A DNA stretch of 64,000 bases, taken from Mitsuaria sp. 7. Lineage in GTDB: Bacteria > Pseudomonadota > Gammaproteobacteria > Burkholderiales > Burkholderiaceae_C. The notes under the pieces were generated by a model that searched no databases, was not told the origin of the DNA, and worked only from the letters and a program-made list of their open reading frames with translations. The stretch's first letter is position 1. Every line of letters begins with the position of its first letter. Positions 54,029-63,149 of the stretch are shown one piece after another. Both the position numbers and the translations under genes were made by a program. Location: NCBI RefSeq assembly GCF_001653795.1, contig NZ_CP011514.1:742163-806162 (forward strand), read 5' to 3'.

Positions 54029-54739
54029 ATGACGGACCTCTCCAGCTTCCCCATCACCAAGAAGTGGCCAGCGCAGCACCCCGAGCGCCTGCAGCTCTAC
54101 TCGCTGCCGACGCCCAACGGCGTGAAGGTGTCGATCGCGCTGGAGGAACTGGGTCTGGCCTACGAGCCGCACCTGGTCAGCTTCCAGACCGACGACCAGC
54201 TCACGCCCGAGTTCCTGTCGCTGAACCCGAACAACAAGATCCCCGCGATCATCGATCCCGACGGCCCCGGCGGCGAGCCGCTGCCGCTGTTCGAGTCCGG
54301 CGCCATCCTGGTCTACCTCGCCGAGAAGACCGGCAAGCTCATCCCGCAAGACCCGGCACGCCGCTACGAGACGCTGCAGTGGGTGATGTTCCAGATGGGC
54401 GGCATCGGGCCGATGTTCGGCCAGGTCGGCTTCTTCCACAAATTCGCCGGCAAGGACTTCGAGGACAAGCGTCCGCGCGATCGGTATCTCAACGAATCCA
54501 AGCGGCTGCTGGGCGTGCTCGAGCAGCGCCTGACCGGACGCGGCTGGATCATGGGCGACGAGTACACCATCGCCGACATCGCCATCTGGCCGTGGGTCAA
54601 CAACCTGGTCGGCTTCTACGGCGCGGGCGACCTGGTCGGCTTCAACGAGTTCAAGAACGTCCAGCGCGTGCTGGAAGCGTTCCTGGCGCGCGACGCGGTC
54701 AAGCGCGGGCTGAACATCCCGGCGCGGCCGGCGGCCTGA
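54029..54739 (+). CDS. Glutathione S-transferase-family protein (YghU/YfcG-like)
   Basis: 236-aa GST. The thioredoxin-like domain starts Y-S-L-P-T-P-N-G-V-K-V-S-I-A-L-E-E, with N-N-K-I-P-A-I cis-Pro and L-F-E-S-G-A-I-L-V-Y-L glutathione site; the helical domain has Y-T-I-A-D-I-A-I-W-P-W-V. The T-P-N-G-x-K motif is typical of the YghU/YfcG (Ure2p-like) disulfide reductases. ATG at 54029. Confidence 0.9.
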   Translation: MTDLSSFPITKKWPAQHPERLQLYSLPTPNGVKVSIALEELGLAYEPHLVSFQTDDQLTPEFLSLNPNNKIPAIIDPDGPGGEPLPLFESGAILVYLAEKTGKLIPQDPARRYETLQWVMFQMGGIGPMFGQVGFFHKFAGKDFEDKRPRDRYLNESKRLLGVLEQRLTGRGWIMGDEYTIADIAIWPWVNNLVGFYGAGDLVGFNEFKNVQRVLEAFLARDAVKRGLNIPARPAA

Positions 54740-54789
54740 GCCGAGGCCGGCGGGCGGTCAAACGCTCAGACGTCCAAACGCTGAGACGC

Positions 54790-55527
54790 TCAAACGGTCC
54801 AGGAGGTCCGGATCTGCGGCCGCCGCACGGCCGTGACGATCCAGTCGTTCTGGACCGCCGCCAACGGTTTGAAGGCCTCGATGGCGTAGGCGTCGCCTGT
54901 GGAGGTCACGACGCCGAAAGTCGTCATGCGGTTGAGCTGGCCGCCCACGTGCGGGCGCGCTACCGCAAAGCGCAGGATGAAGCCTGCGGCTTCGTCGTTG
55001 GTGTAGGGCTTGAACCAGCTCAACTGCTGGGCGTTCTGGCCTTGCAGCGTGGTCAGGAAGGCCTGCTTGCAGTCGCGGGCGGGATCCTGGCTCGCCGCCG
55101 AATGCGCGACCCGACGCTGGCCGCCGACCCTGTAGCTCACCATCAGGCAGCCGCTGAAATCCTTGCTGATGACGGCGCGGTCGGTGGCGATGTAGTTGCT
55201 GCGGCCGTCGACGTAGCCGACGAAGTCGCACAGCGTCGCGCCGAGGAACCGGTTCTGCGACGTGTGCGCCTTGACGGTGTCGGAGTAGCTCGCCAAGCGT
55301 GTCAGGCTGATGCCCGGGCGCAACTTCTTGGCCACCTCGGCGGCCATGTCGGCGAGCGGACCGGTCGGATGCGAGATCAAGTCGACGCGACCCAGCACCG
55401 ACTGGGCGGTCCAGAGCGTCTCGGCGGTGATGTCGTTGCCCAAGGCCGTGGCGGCCGGCGGGGCAATGTCGCCCGGGTCCGTGCCGTTGAAGCGAAGCAC
55501 ATGGCCGGGTTTGATCTTGTCGAACAT
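54790..55527 (-). CDS. Unknown protein with CNF-like Cys/His pair
   Basis: 245-aa protein without a signal peptide or membrane segment, not assignable to a named family by eye. Near the middle D-F-S-G-C-L-M-V-S-Y-R-V is followed by R-R-V-A-H-S-A: C127 in a S-G-C turn and H142, exactly 15 residues apart. The Rho-deamidating toxins CNF1 and DNT have their catalytic Cys and His 15 apart in a similar strand-turn-strand context. The rest is strand-rich with I-S-L-T-R-L and W-F-K-P-Y-T-N. It converges with the GST gene. A deamidase/CheD-like function is inference; a plain hypothetical is the alternative. Confidence 0.55.
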   Translation of the reverse strand: MFDKIKPGHVLRFNGTDPGDIAPPAATALGNDITAETLWTAQSVLGRVDLISHPTGPLADMAAEVAKKLRPGISLTRLASYSDTVKAHTSQNRFLGATLCDFVGYVDGRSNYIATDRAVISKDFSGCLMVSYRVGGQRRVAHSAASQDPARDCKQAFLTTLQGQNAQQLSWFKPYTNDEAAGFILRFAVARPHVGGQLNRMTTFGVVTSTGDAYAIEAFKPLAAVQNDWIVTAVRRPQIRTSWTV

Positions 55528-55647
55528 GGAAAGCTCCCTGGCGCGACGACCCACCGACCATCCGGCGGAACCGCAGCATCGCGCGACGCGATGCTGCCCC
55601 GGACAGCCGTCGTCCGCACCTGACTTTCGTCCTTTGAAGACCCGTGC

Positions 55648-55908
55648 TCAGTAGTGCGGCGGCAGTTCGTCCCGCAGAGCGCCCGCGGCGTCACCGCGGC
55701 CTTCGGGCACCTGCCGGCGCAGCTGCATCACCTCGCGCACCAGCGCGTCGATCTGCTCCTGCTGTTTCGCGACCTGCGCGTTCAGGTGGTCGACGAGGTC
55801 CTCGGCGAAGCTGGCCTTGATCTCCAGCTCCGTGACGCGGGCCTCGAGGACCCGGACCTCTTCAGCGGCATCGCCGCCGCCGACGTCGTGGCCCGAGGTC
55901 TCGCTCAT
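55648..55908 (-). CDS. slyX: SlyX-family protein
   Basis: 86-aa coiled-coil protein. The SlyX pattern is clear: R-V-T-E-L-E-I-K-A-S-F-A-E-D-L-V, L-N-A-Q-V-A-K-Q-Q-E-Q-I-D-A-L and the ending P-P-H-Y. Function unknown. Its ATG overlaps the stop of the DUF885 gene (ATGA, 55905-55908). Confidence 0.85.
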   Translation of the reverse strand: MSETSGHDVGGGDAAEEVRVLEARVTELEIKASFAEDLVDHLNAQVAKQQEQIDALVREVMQLRRQVPEGRGDAAGALRDELPPHY

Positions 55909-57776
55909 GGCGCCGCCTTCGCCGCCGGCTGCGACATCAGCTCCGAGATCACCGACACCGGCGCGTTCCCGTAGCTCAGGAACTGCTCGTGGAAGGCCTT
56001 CAGCTGGAAGTCCTTGCCCAGCGCCTGCTTGCGCTGGTCGCGCAGCTCCATGATGTCGCTGTAGCCGCTGAAGTAGCTCGTCAGCTGCACCGAGGTCAGC
56101 TGCACGCGGCGCCATTTCTCACGCGCCTCGCGCTCGGTCTGGAAGGCCTGGCGCTGCAGCAGGTCCAGCGCCTGCGCCTCGGTCATGCCCAGCACGTGCA
56201 CGTTGTAGTCCAGGATGGTGTTGGTGACGCTGCGCAGGTTCCACTTGCCCCACATCAGCCACATCTCCGGCGCGTTGGCGCCGTAGCCCGACTCGAGCAT
56301 CATCCGCTCGCCGTAGACCGCCCAGCCCTCGACCATCGCGCCGTTGCCGAACAGCGTCTTCACCAGCGACGGCGACTTGTTCGCGTGCACCAGCTGCGTG
56401 TAGTGGCCCGGCACCGCCTCGTGGATGTTGAGGATCTGCAGGATCCAGCGGTTGTACTCGCGCAGCGAGCTCTCCGCCTGCTCCGGGGTCAGGTCATCCA
56501 GCGGCGTCACGTTGTAGTACGTGCGGTCCTGCGGCCGGTAGGGGCCGGGCGCCTCGATGCCGGCGCCGGCCACGCCGCGCTGGTAGACCGGCGTCTCGCG
56601 CACGATCAGCGGCTTGCTCGCGTCCTGCGTCAGCAGGTCGTGCTCGGTGATCCAGCGCTCCAGCTGCGGGATCTGCGCGCGGATCTCCTTGACGAAGTCC
56701 TCGCGCTTGACGTGCTGCTCGCTCAGCTTGCCGATCACCGCGCCGATGCGGGCGAAGCGGTCCTCCGGCTTGGGCGCGTCGCCCATCGTCTGCGTCCACA
56801 GCTGGTCGGAGATCTGCGCCATCTGCGTCAGCAGCGCCTCCCGCGCCTTCAACGCGCGCTGGTACATCTGCTCGGCCGAATGCACCGACTGGATGTCGTA
56901 GCCGAACTTCTGCTCGTAGAGCGCCTTGCCCAGACGGAAGCTGCGCGCCTTGCTTGTCGTCTTGTCCGTCGCCTTGCCGTCGGCCAGCAGCTGCTGGAGC
57001 TGCGTGCGGTAGCCCTCGACGGCGACCTTCGCCGCGGCGATGCGGTCGGCCAGTTGCTTGCGCTCGGCGGCGGTCAGCGAAGCGGCGTCCGGACCTTGCG
57101 CGGCCTTGACCACTTCATCCAGCACGCTCAGCACGCCCGGCGCCTGGTCGATCGCCAGCTGCGTGTGTTCCAGCGTCGGCTGCTTCAGCAGCGCCGCACC
57201 GGCGCGGTAGTACGCCGGCACCTGCGCCAGTCGCGCCGAGATCGTCTTCAGACGCACCGGCAACGGCGCGTAGTCCGTCGCGAGGATGTAGTCGATCGGG
57301 CCGGCGATGTTGAGGAAGGACGGATTCCACTCGTACTCGCGCAGCTCGGTCAGCTGGAAGCGGTCGCTGCGCAGCTTGTTGAGCAGTTGGCCGAGGTCGG
57401 TGCGCGAGGCCGCGCTCAGCGCCTTCGCATCGACGGTCTCGAAGCGCTTGAGCCAGTCGCTCGCGAAGCTCAGCGAGCGGGCGCGCATCGCGCGGTCCGG
57501 CGCGGGCAGCTCCGCGGCGAATTCGTAGCGGCCGGCGCCGATGGCGGCATCCGGGTCCAGGCGCCAGAGCGCCTCGATGTAGTCGTTGGCCAAGCGCTGG
57601 AAGCGGGTGTCGGCGTCAAGCGCCGCGTCCGGCGCGAGCTTGATGACGCCGCGCGTCGCCTGAGGGCCGTCGGCGGCGAGGGCGGCACCGGAGGACAGCG
57701 CGACCAGGCTGGTCAGCGCGGCCACGGCCAGCGCGCAAAGGGTGGGGCGGGGGTGACGGGTGGGGCGATTCATCAT
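55905..57776 (-). CDS. Exported DUF885 peptidase-like protein
   Basis: 623-aa secreted protein. The signal peptide ends G-A-A-L-A-A-D near residue 36. DUF885 proteins are thermolysin-like zinc metallopeptidase relatives; here the motif reads I-H-E-A-V-P-G-H-Y, followed by E-G-W-A-V-Y-G-E. The start is ATG 57776, with ATG 57773 next to it. The helical middle (R-L-A-Q-V-P-A-Y-Y) is typical. Translationally coupled to slyX. Confidence 0.88.
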   Translation of the reverse strand: MMNRPTRHPRPTLCALAVAALTSLVALSSGAALAADGPQATRGVIKLAPDAALDADTRFQRLANDYIEALWRLDPDAAIGAGRYEFAAELPAPDRAMRARSLSFASDWLKRFETVDAKALSAASRTDLGQLLNKLRSDRFQLTELREYEWNPSFLNIAGPIDYILATDYAPLPVRLKTISARLAQVPAYYRAGAALLKQPTLEHTQLAIDQAPGVLSVLDEVVKAAQGPDAASLTAAERKQLADRIAAAKVAVEGYRTQLQQLLADGKATDKTTSKARSFRLGKALYEQKFGYDIQSVHSAEQMYQRALKAREALLTQMAQISDQLWTQTMGDAPKPEDRFARIGAVIGKLSEQHVKREDFVKEIRAQIPQLERWITEHDLLTQDASKPLIVRETPVYQRGVAGAGIEAPGPYRPQDRTYYNVTPLDDLTPEQAESSLREYNRWILQILNIHEAVPGHYTQLVHANKSPSLVKTLFGNGAMVEGWAVYGERMMLESGYGANAPEMWLMWGKWNLRSVTNTILDYNVHVLGMTEAQALDLLQRQAFQTEREAREKWRRVQLTSVQLTSYFSGYSDIMELRDQRKQALGKDFQLKAFHEQFLSYGNAPVSVISELMSQPAAKAAP

Positions 57777-57820
57777 GGGGCGCGAGCATAGCTTTGCGGG
57801 ACCCGCTGCGACAGCATGCC

Positions 57821-57858
57821 AAAAGCAAAGGGCGCCGGTCGATGCGACGGGCGCCCTT
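57821..57858 (-). terminator. Terminator of feoAB
   Basis: On the minus strand AAGGGCGCC and GGCGCCCTT form a 9-bp stem around a 13-base loop, followed by TGCTTTT. It lies 61 bp after the feoB stop. Confidence 0.75.
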
Positions 57859-57918
57859 GTGTGTCGGCGTGGGTTGATCAAATGGCAACCATACTGGCCA
57901 TTTGAGCGGAGGCCGGCT

Positions 57919-59781
57919 TCAGGTCAACAACCACCGGCTGACATGGAAAGTCAGCCAGGACGCGACGTACGCGAGCACGAACAGGTAGGTCAGCATGACC
58001 GCCGGGATCTTGTAGCCGCCGGTCTCGCGCTTCACCGCCGCGATCGTCGACAGGCACTGCGGCGCGAAGACGAACCAGGCCAGCAGCGAGAACGCCGTCG
58101 GCAGCCCCCAGGTCGAGGCGATCAGCGGCGTGAGCGCCTGCGCGGCCTCGTCGCCGGTGGCCGACAGCGAGTACACCGTGCCCAGCGCGCTGACCGCGAT
58201 CTCGCGCGCGGCCATGCCCGGCACCAGCGCCAGGCTGATCTGCCAGTTGAAGCCGATGGGCTCGAAGATCGTCGCGAGGCCGCGGCCCAGGTAACCGGCG
58301 AAGCTGTACTCGATCGCCGGTCCGGTCGCGCCTTCGGGCGCACCCGGGAAGGTCGACAGCACCCACAGCAGCAGCGTCAGCGCCAGGATGATGCCGCCCA
58401 CGCGCTTGATGAAGATCTCCGCGCGCTGCAGCAGTCCGATCGCGACGTTGCGCGCATGCGGCCAGTGGTAGCTGGGCAGCTCCATCATCAGCGGACGCAC
58501 CTGGCGGCCCGCATTCGTGAAGCGCTTCAGCAGCCAGGCCACCGCCATCGCCGCGATGATCCCGGCGAAGTAAAGGACGAACAGCACCAGCCCCTGCAGC
58601 TCGATGACGCCCCACAGCTCGCGCTGCGGGATGAAGGCGCCGATCAGCAGCGCGTACACCGGCAGCCGCGCCGAGCAGGTCATCAGCGGCGCGATCAGGA
58701 TGGTGACGAACCGGTCGCGCGGACTCGCGATCGAGCGCGTCGCCATGATCCCCGGGATCGCGCAGGCGAAGCTCGACAGCAGCGGGATGAAGCTGCGGCC
58801 CGACAGGCCCACCGAGCCCATCAGCCGGTCCAGCAGGAAGGCCGCGCGGGGCAGATAGCCTGACTCTTCCAGCAGCAGGATGAAGAAGAACAGGATCAGG
58901 ATCTGCGGCAGGAACACCAGCACGCCGCCCACGCCCGCGATCAGGCCGTCCACGACCAGGCTGCGCAGATGGCCTTCGGGCAGCAGCGCGCCGGCCTGCT
59001 CGCCGAGCCACGCGGTGCCCGCCTCGATCCAGCCCATCGGCGCCTCGGCCCAGGCGAACACCGCCTGGAACAGGAAGAACAGCAGCACCGCCAGCAGGAT
59101 CGGGCCCAGCACCGGATGCAGCACGAAGCGGTCGACCTTGTCGCTGGGCAGCTCGCCCTGCAGCGCGTCGAGGCCCAGCGCCTTCAGGATGTGGTTGATG
59201 CGCGCGGTGTCCTCGCCTTCGGCGGTGACGGCGTCGTTGCGCCAGCGCTCGGGCTCGTCCAGCACCGCACGCAGATCGTCGATGCCTTCGCCGTCCGTGG
59301 CCACCGTGCGGATCACCGGCACGCCCAGCAGCGTGCTCAGCTTCTGCGTGTCGACGTTGATGCCGCGGCGCTGCGCCAGGTCGGCCATGTTCAGCGCGAC
59401 CACGCAAGGGAGGCCCTGACGCTGCACCGACAGGAACAGGCGCAGGTTGCGGCGCAGGTTGGTCGCGTCCAGCACGCACACGATCAGGTCGGGGCGCTTC
59501 TCGCCCTGTGCGCGACCGGCCAGCACGTCGACGGTGACGCGCTCGTCCGGCGAGCGCGGATACAGCGAATAGGTGCCCGGCAGGTCCAGCACGCGCAGCA
59601 GCTTGCCCGCGGCGGTCTTGAGTCGGCCTTCCTTGCGTTCGACGGTCACGCCGGCGTAGTTGGCGACCTTCTGGCGGCTGCCGGTCAGACGGTTGAACAG
59701 GGCGGTCTTGCCGCAGTTCGGATTGCCGACCAGCGCCAGCAGCGGTCCGGCCGGATGGATATGGACGACGGACTCACGCAT
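57919..59781 (-). CDS. feoB: Ferrous iron transporter FeoB
   Basis: 620-aa Fe(II) transporter with a cytoplasmic G domain (G1 G-N-P-N-C-G-K-T, G3 D-L-P-G-T-Y, G4 N-M-A-D) and a membrane domain with two Gate motifs (C-A-I-P-G-I-M-A-T-R). It is shorter than E. coli FeoB (773 aa) by lacking part of the C-terminal region. The ATG at 59781 has a GGGAG ribosome site; ATG 59796 is the alternative. It overlaps feoA. Confidence 0.95.
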   Translation of the reverse strand: MRESVVHIHPAGPLLALVGNPNCGKTALFNRLTGSRQKVANYAGVTVERKEGRLKTAAGKLLRVLDLPGTYSLYPRSPDERVTVDVLAGRAQGEKRPDLIVCVLDATNLRRNLRLFLSVQRQGLPCVVALNMADLAQRRGINVDTQKLSTLLGVPVIRTVATDGEGIDDLRAVLDEPERWRNDAVTAEGEDTARINHILKALGLDALQGELPSDKVDRFVLHPVLGPILLAVLLFFLFQAVFAWAEAPMGWIEAGTAWLGEQAGALLPEGHLRSLVVDGLIAGVGGVLVFLPQILILFFFILLLEESGYLPRAAFLLDRLMGSVGLSGRSFIPLLSSFACAIPGIMATRSIASPRDRFVTILIAPLMTCSARLPVYALLIGAFIPQRELWGVIELQGLVLFVLYFAGIIAAMAVAWLLKRFTNAGRQVRPLMMELPSYHWPHARNVAIGLLQRAEIFIKRVGGIILALTLLLWVLSTFPGAPEGATGPAIEYSFAGYLGRGLATIFEPIGFNWQISLALVPGMAAREIAVSALGTVYSLSATGDEAAQALTPLIASTWGLPTAFSLLAWFVFAPQCLSTIAAVKRETGGYKIPAVMLTYLFVLAYVASWLTFHVSRWLLT

Positions 59782-60094
59782 GAGCGGCTCCCGCATGACC
59801 TGACCCTGCGTCGGTCGACGCCGCAAGCCCGGTGGAGGGGACGCCTTCGAGCTCGACGCATTCCGCCTCGGCGCGGCGCAGCGCGAAGGTCGACTGGCCG
59901 ATGCGCACGACGAGCGGGTCGGCGCCGGGCATGGCGCGGGCGAGCACGGCGACGTGCTCGCCGGCGACGAAGCCCAGTTCCTCCAGCATCTGTTTCCATT
60001 CCGGCGCATGCGCCGGGGCCTGCAGCGCCTTGACGCGATGCGCCTGGCCGATGGCGGCCTGCGCGAGGGTGGGGACTTGGAGAACGGCGCTCAT
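59774..60094 (-). CDS. feoA: FeoA-family protein
   Basis: 106-aa SH3-like partner of FeoB. The core is L-E-E-L-G-F-V-A-G-E-H-V-A-V-L and I-G-Q-S-T-F-A-L-R-R-A-E-A. The N-terminus carries an extra 20 residues and the C-terminus a short Ser/His/Ala tail. It is transcribed from a Fur-boxed promoter 54 bp upstream and overlaps feoB. Confidence 0.9.
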   Translation of the reverse strand: MSAVLQVPTLAQAAIGQAHRVKALQAPAHAPEWKQMLEELGFVAGEHVAVLARAMPGADPLVVRIGQSTFALRRAEAECVELEGVPSTGLAASTDAGSGHAGAAHA

Positions 60095-60147
60095 GTCGTA
60101 GAGATCTAGGGCGGGGCCTGCGGGCTTGCGAAGCGAAAGATTCTAAA

Positions 60148-60162
60148 TGATAGTGATTCTCA
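60148..60162 (-). promoter_or_regulatory. Fur box upstream of feoA
   Basis: TGATAGTGATTCTCA matches the 7-1-7 Fur consensus TGATAATNATTATCA at 12 of 14 defined positions, 54 bp before the feoA start. Iron-dependent repression is expected. Confidence 0.85.
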
Positions 60163-60251
60163 ACTTCTCTCGCCGAACCGAGGTGAGCGATCGGTCAACC
60201 CGAGTGCGGACTGCGATTCGCCCAGAACGGCGATCCCTCGAAAGGGACGAA

Positions 60252-60335
60252 GTCAGCGAGTGAGGGTGGGGCCGGAGTGATGCTGGAGGTTCGCGGACGC
60301 GAGGCCTCCTGCGTCGCGGAGAGCCCGCGCTTGGC
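60252..60335. repeat. 84-bp dispersed palindromic repeat, copy 2
   Basis: Matches 10726-10809 at 77 of 84 positions. The outer hairpin stem reads GGAGG/CCTCC where copy 1 has GGGGG/CCCCC: both partners of the central pair changed, so pairing is kept. The inner TCGCG-GA-CGCGA stem is identical. Confidence 0.75.
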
Positions 60336-60444
60336 AGAACGGAGTCGAGCAACCTGGGCACGAGACGTGCTAGCCGATACCGGCATTTCCGGGCCGACGC
60401 AACGCCCTCAAGTAGGGAGCCGCCTCCTGTTTTGGCGACCCCGC

Positions 60445-60452
60445 AAACGTTT
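60445..60452 (+). promoter_or_regulatory. LacI/PurR-type operator core before the BMP gene
   Basis: AAACGTTT flanked by CCGC and AGCG resembles the core of PurR/LacI-family operators (CGCAAACGTTTGCG) with one extra base. It is 80 bp before a purine-nucleoside-type transporter gene. Confidence 0.35.
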
Positions 60453-60532
60453 AGCGTTTACCTTGACGTGGCTTACACTCGCGCCTTCTTAGAATGCCCG
60501 GCTGCTCCTCACCCTTCGCATCGAGACCGCAA

Positions 60533-61528
60533 ATGATGAAGTCCTTCCTGTCGTTCTCCCCCATCGCGGCTGGCCTGGCCCTGGCCCTGACGGCTGGCGC
60601 GGCGACCGCGCAGAGCACCACCCCGGCGGTGATCTTCGACATGGGCGGCAAGTTCGACAAGTCGTTCAACGAGGCTGCGTATCGCGGCGTCGAGCAGTGG
60701 AAGAAGGACACGGGCGGCAAGTATCTCGAGTTCGAGATCAGCAACGAGACCCAGCGCGTGCAGGCGATCCGCCGCATGGCCGAGCGGGGCGCGAGCCCCA
60801 TCATCTCGGTGGGCTTCGCCCAGGCGTCCGCACTGAACCAGGTGGCCAAGGACTTTCCCAAGACCAAGTTCGTCATCATCGACGAGAAGGTCAACCAGCC
60901 CAACGTGCAGTCGGTGCTGTTCAAGGAACAGGAAGGCAGCTTCCTCGTCGGCGCGCTGGCCGCGCTGACCAGCAAGACCGGCAAGGTCGGCTTCGTGGGC
61001 GGCATGGACATCCCGCTGATCCGCAAGTTCGAGTGCGGCTATGAGCAGGGCGCCAAGGCGGCCAACCCGAAGGCGGAAGTCTTCAAGAACATGACCGGCA
61101 CCACGGCCTCGGCCTGGAATGATCCGACCCGCGGCGGCGAGCTGGCCAAGGCCCAGTTCGCCAAGGGCGTGGACGTGGTCTTCGCCGCGGCCGGCGGCAC
61201 CGGCGTCGGCGTCTACCAGGCGGCCAAGGACGCGGGCAAGCTGGCCATCGGCGTCGACAGCAACCAGAACCACATCCAGCCCGGCACCATGCTGAGCTCC
61301 ATGGTCAAGCGCGTGGACGTCGCCGTCTACAACGTGCTCAAGGAATGGAAGCCCGGCATCAGCGTGCTGGGCCTGAAGGAAGGCGGCGTCGAGTACGCCG
61401 TCGACGCGAACAACGCCAAGCTGATCGCCCCCGCGGTCAAGACCAAGGTGGACGCGTACAAGGCCGACATCATCGCCGGCAAGATCAAGGTCGCGGACTA
61501 CATGGCGGACAACGCCTGCAAGAACTGA
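60533..61528 (+). CDS. BMP-family ABC transporter substrate-binding protein (nucleoside)
   Basis: 331-aa periplasmic binding protein of the BMP/PnrA group. The signal peptide ends A-A-T-A-Q-S near residue 27. Family motifs are D-K-S-F-N-E-A-A-Y, the purine-site F-V-G-G-M-D-I-P, W-N-D-P-T-R-G and V-D-S-N-Q-N-H. It delivers purine nucleosides or related ligands to the ABC transporter encoded next. Two adjacent ATGs (60533, 60536) are possible. Confidence 0.9.
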   Translation: MMKSFLSFSPIAAGLALALTAGAATAQSTTPAVIFDMGGKFDKSFNEAAYRGVEQWKKDTGGKYLEFEISNETQRVQAIRRMAERGASPIISVGFAQASALNQVAKDFPKTKFVIIDEKVNQPNVQSVLFKEQEGSFLVGALAALTSKTGKVGFVGGMDIPLIRKFECGYEQGAKAANPKAEVFKNMTGTTASAWNDPTRGGELAKAQFAKGVDVVFAAAGGTGVGVYQAAKDAGKLAIGVDSNQNHIQPGTMLSSMVKRVDVAVYNVLKEWKPGISVLGLKEGGVEYAVDANNAKLIAPAVKTKVDAYKADIIAGKIKVADYMADNACKN

Positions 61529-61553
61529 CCCCTCGCGAGCGAGCGTTCCTGAC

Positions 61554-63149
61554 ATGACACAGTCCCCACGCGGCGCCGCCGCGCCCGCGGTCCGTCTGTG
61601 CGACATCTCCAAGCGCTTCGGCGCGGTGCAGGCCAACCGGTCGGTGAGCCTGGCCGTCGAGCGCGGCACGGTGCACGGCCTGGTCGGCGAGAACGGCGCC
61701 GGCAAGAGCACGCTGATGGCGATCCTGTACGGCTACTACCACGCCGACGAGGGCCACATCGAGGTGGACGGCCAGCGCGTCACCATCGCCAATTCGCAGC
61801 AGGCCATCGCCCTGGGCATCGGCATGGTGCATCAGCATTTCATGCTGGTGGACACCCTGTCCGCGCTGGACAACGTGATGCTGGGCGCGGAGCCGGCCTT
61901 CTTCCTCTCCCGCGCGAAGCGCCAGGTGCGCCAGGAGCTCGAGGCGCTGATGCGCGACACCGGCCTGACGGTGCGCCTGGATGCGACCGTCGCGGACCTG
62001 CCGGTCGGCGAGATGCAGCGCCTGGAGATCCTGAAGGCGCTGTACCGCGGCGCGAAGATCCTGATCCTGGACGAGCCGACGGCGGTGCTGACGCCGCAGG
62101 AGACCGACCAGCTGTTCGAGGTGCTGCGCCGCCTGCGCGAGCGCGGCACGACCATCCTGCTGATCACGCACAAGCTGCGCGAGGTGATGGCGCTGTGCGA
62201 CGCCGTGACCGTGATGCGCGCGGGCGCCGTGATCAAGACCTGCGCGATCGGCGAGACCAGTCCCGAGGACCTGGCCGAGAGCATGGTCGGCCGCAAGGTC
62301 AACCTGGGCCGCGACGACGGCGCGGTGAAGCCGCCGTCGGCGCAGCCGGTGCTGAAGGCCGAGGGTCTGACGGTCGCCGGTGATTCCGGCTCCGGCGTGC
62401 ATCTGCTGAGCAACGCGACGCTGGCGCTGCGTCCGGGCGAGATCGTCGGCGTGGCCGGCGTTTCCGGCAACGGCCAGAGCGAGCTGCTGGAAGTCCTCGC
62501 GGGCATGCGCGCGCCGGCCGCCGGCACGCTGCACGTCGCGGGGCGCGACTTCCGCCCGACGTCCTGGATGGACCCGCGCACGGCGCGTGAGCTCAAGCTC
62601 GCGCATGTGCCCGAGGACCGCCACGCGCTCGGCATGGTGCTGGACTTCCCCGCATGGGAAACGGCCGCGCTCGGTTATCACGAGCAGGACGCCTACCGCG
62701 CCGGCCCGATGGGCCTGGGCATGAACCAGCGCCACCTGCGGGCGCAGACCGCGGAGATGATGGAACGCTTCGACGTCCGTCCGCGCAACGCGGAGCTGGG
62801 CTCGTCCAAGTTCTCCGGCGGCAACCAGCAGAAGCTGATCCTGGCGCGCGAGATCGGCCAGAGCCCCGCGGTGCTGCTGGTCGGCCAGCCGACGCGCGGC
62901 GTCGACATCGGCGCGATCGAATTCATCCACAACCAGCTGCGCCGCCTGCGCGACGCCGGCTGCGCGATCCTGGTCGTGTCCAGCGAGCTCGACGAGATCC
63001 TGGCGCTGGCCGACCGCGTGATCGTCATGAACGCGGGCCGCATCACCGGCGAGCTCTCGATCGACGAGTGCACCGAGAAGAACCTGGGCCTGCTGATGTC
63101 GGCTTCCCCGAATCATGAAAAGACCGCCGCCGCGGCGACCGCGCCATGA
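61554..63149 (+). CDS. Nucleoside ABC transporter ATPase (double ABC domain)
   Basis: 531-aa protein with two ABC domains, as in NupO/YufO and RbsA. Domain 1 has Walker A G-E-N-G-A-G-K-S-T, signature-type L-P-V-G-E-M-Q-R-L-E and Walker B I-L-I-L-D-E-P. Domain 2 has a degenerate Walker A (G-V-S-G-N-G-Q-S-E) and F-S-G-G-N-Q-Q-K. Its stop overlaps the permease start (ATGA, 63146-63149). Confidence 0.93.
   Translation: MTQSPRGAAAPAVRLCDISKRFGAVQANRSVSLAVERGTVHGLVGENGAGKSTLMAILYGYYHADEGHIEVDGQRVTIANSQQAIALGIGMVHQHFMLVDTLSALDNVMLGAEPAFFLSRAKRQVRQELEALMRDTGLTVRLDATVADLPVGEMQRLEILKALYRGAKILILDEPTAVLTPQETDQLFEVLRRLRERGTTILLITHKLREVMALCDAVTVMRAGAVIKTCAIGETSPEDLAESMVGRKVNLGRDDGAVKPPSAQPVLKAEGLTVAGDSGSGVHLLSNATLALRPGEIVGVAGVSGNGQSELLEVLAGMRAPAAGTLHVAGRDFRPTSWMDPRTARELKLAHVPEDRHALGMVLDFPAWETAALGYHEQDAYRAGPMGLGMNQRHLRAQTAEMMERFDVRPRNAELGSSKFSGGNQQKLILAREIGQSPAVLLVGQPTRGVDIGAIEFIHNQLRRLRDAGCAILVVSSELDEILALADRVIVMNAGRITGELSIDECTEKNLGLLMSASPNHEKTAAAATAP

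Larger units (their letters stand above)
60095..60532. other. 438-bp divergent promoter region of feoAB and the BMP operon
   Basis: No gene. It holds the Fur box (60148-60162), copy 2 of the 84-bp dispersed repeat (60252-60335) and a LacI/PurR-like palindrome (60445-60452) close to the BMP gene. No strong -35/-10 pair was picked for the BMP gene. Confidence 0.6.

Noticed and set aside
60463..60495. TTGACG and TAGAAT as a promoter of the BMP gene
   Set aside because: The spacing is 21 bp, too long for a standard sigma-70 promoter, and the alternative TACACT has only a weak -35.
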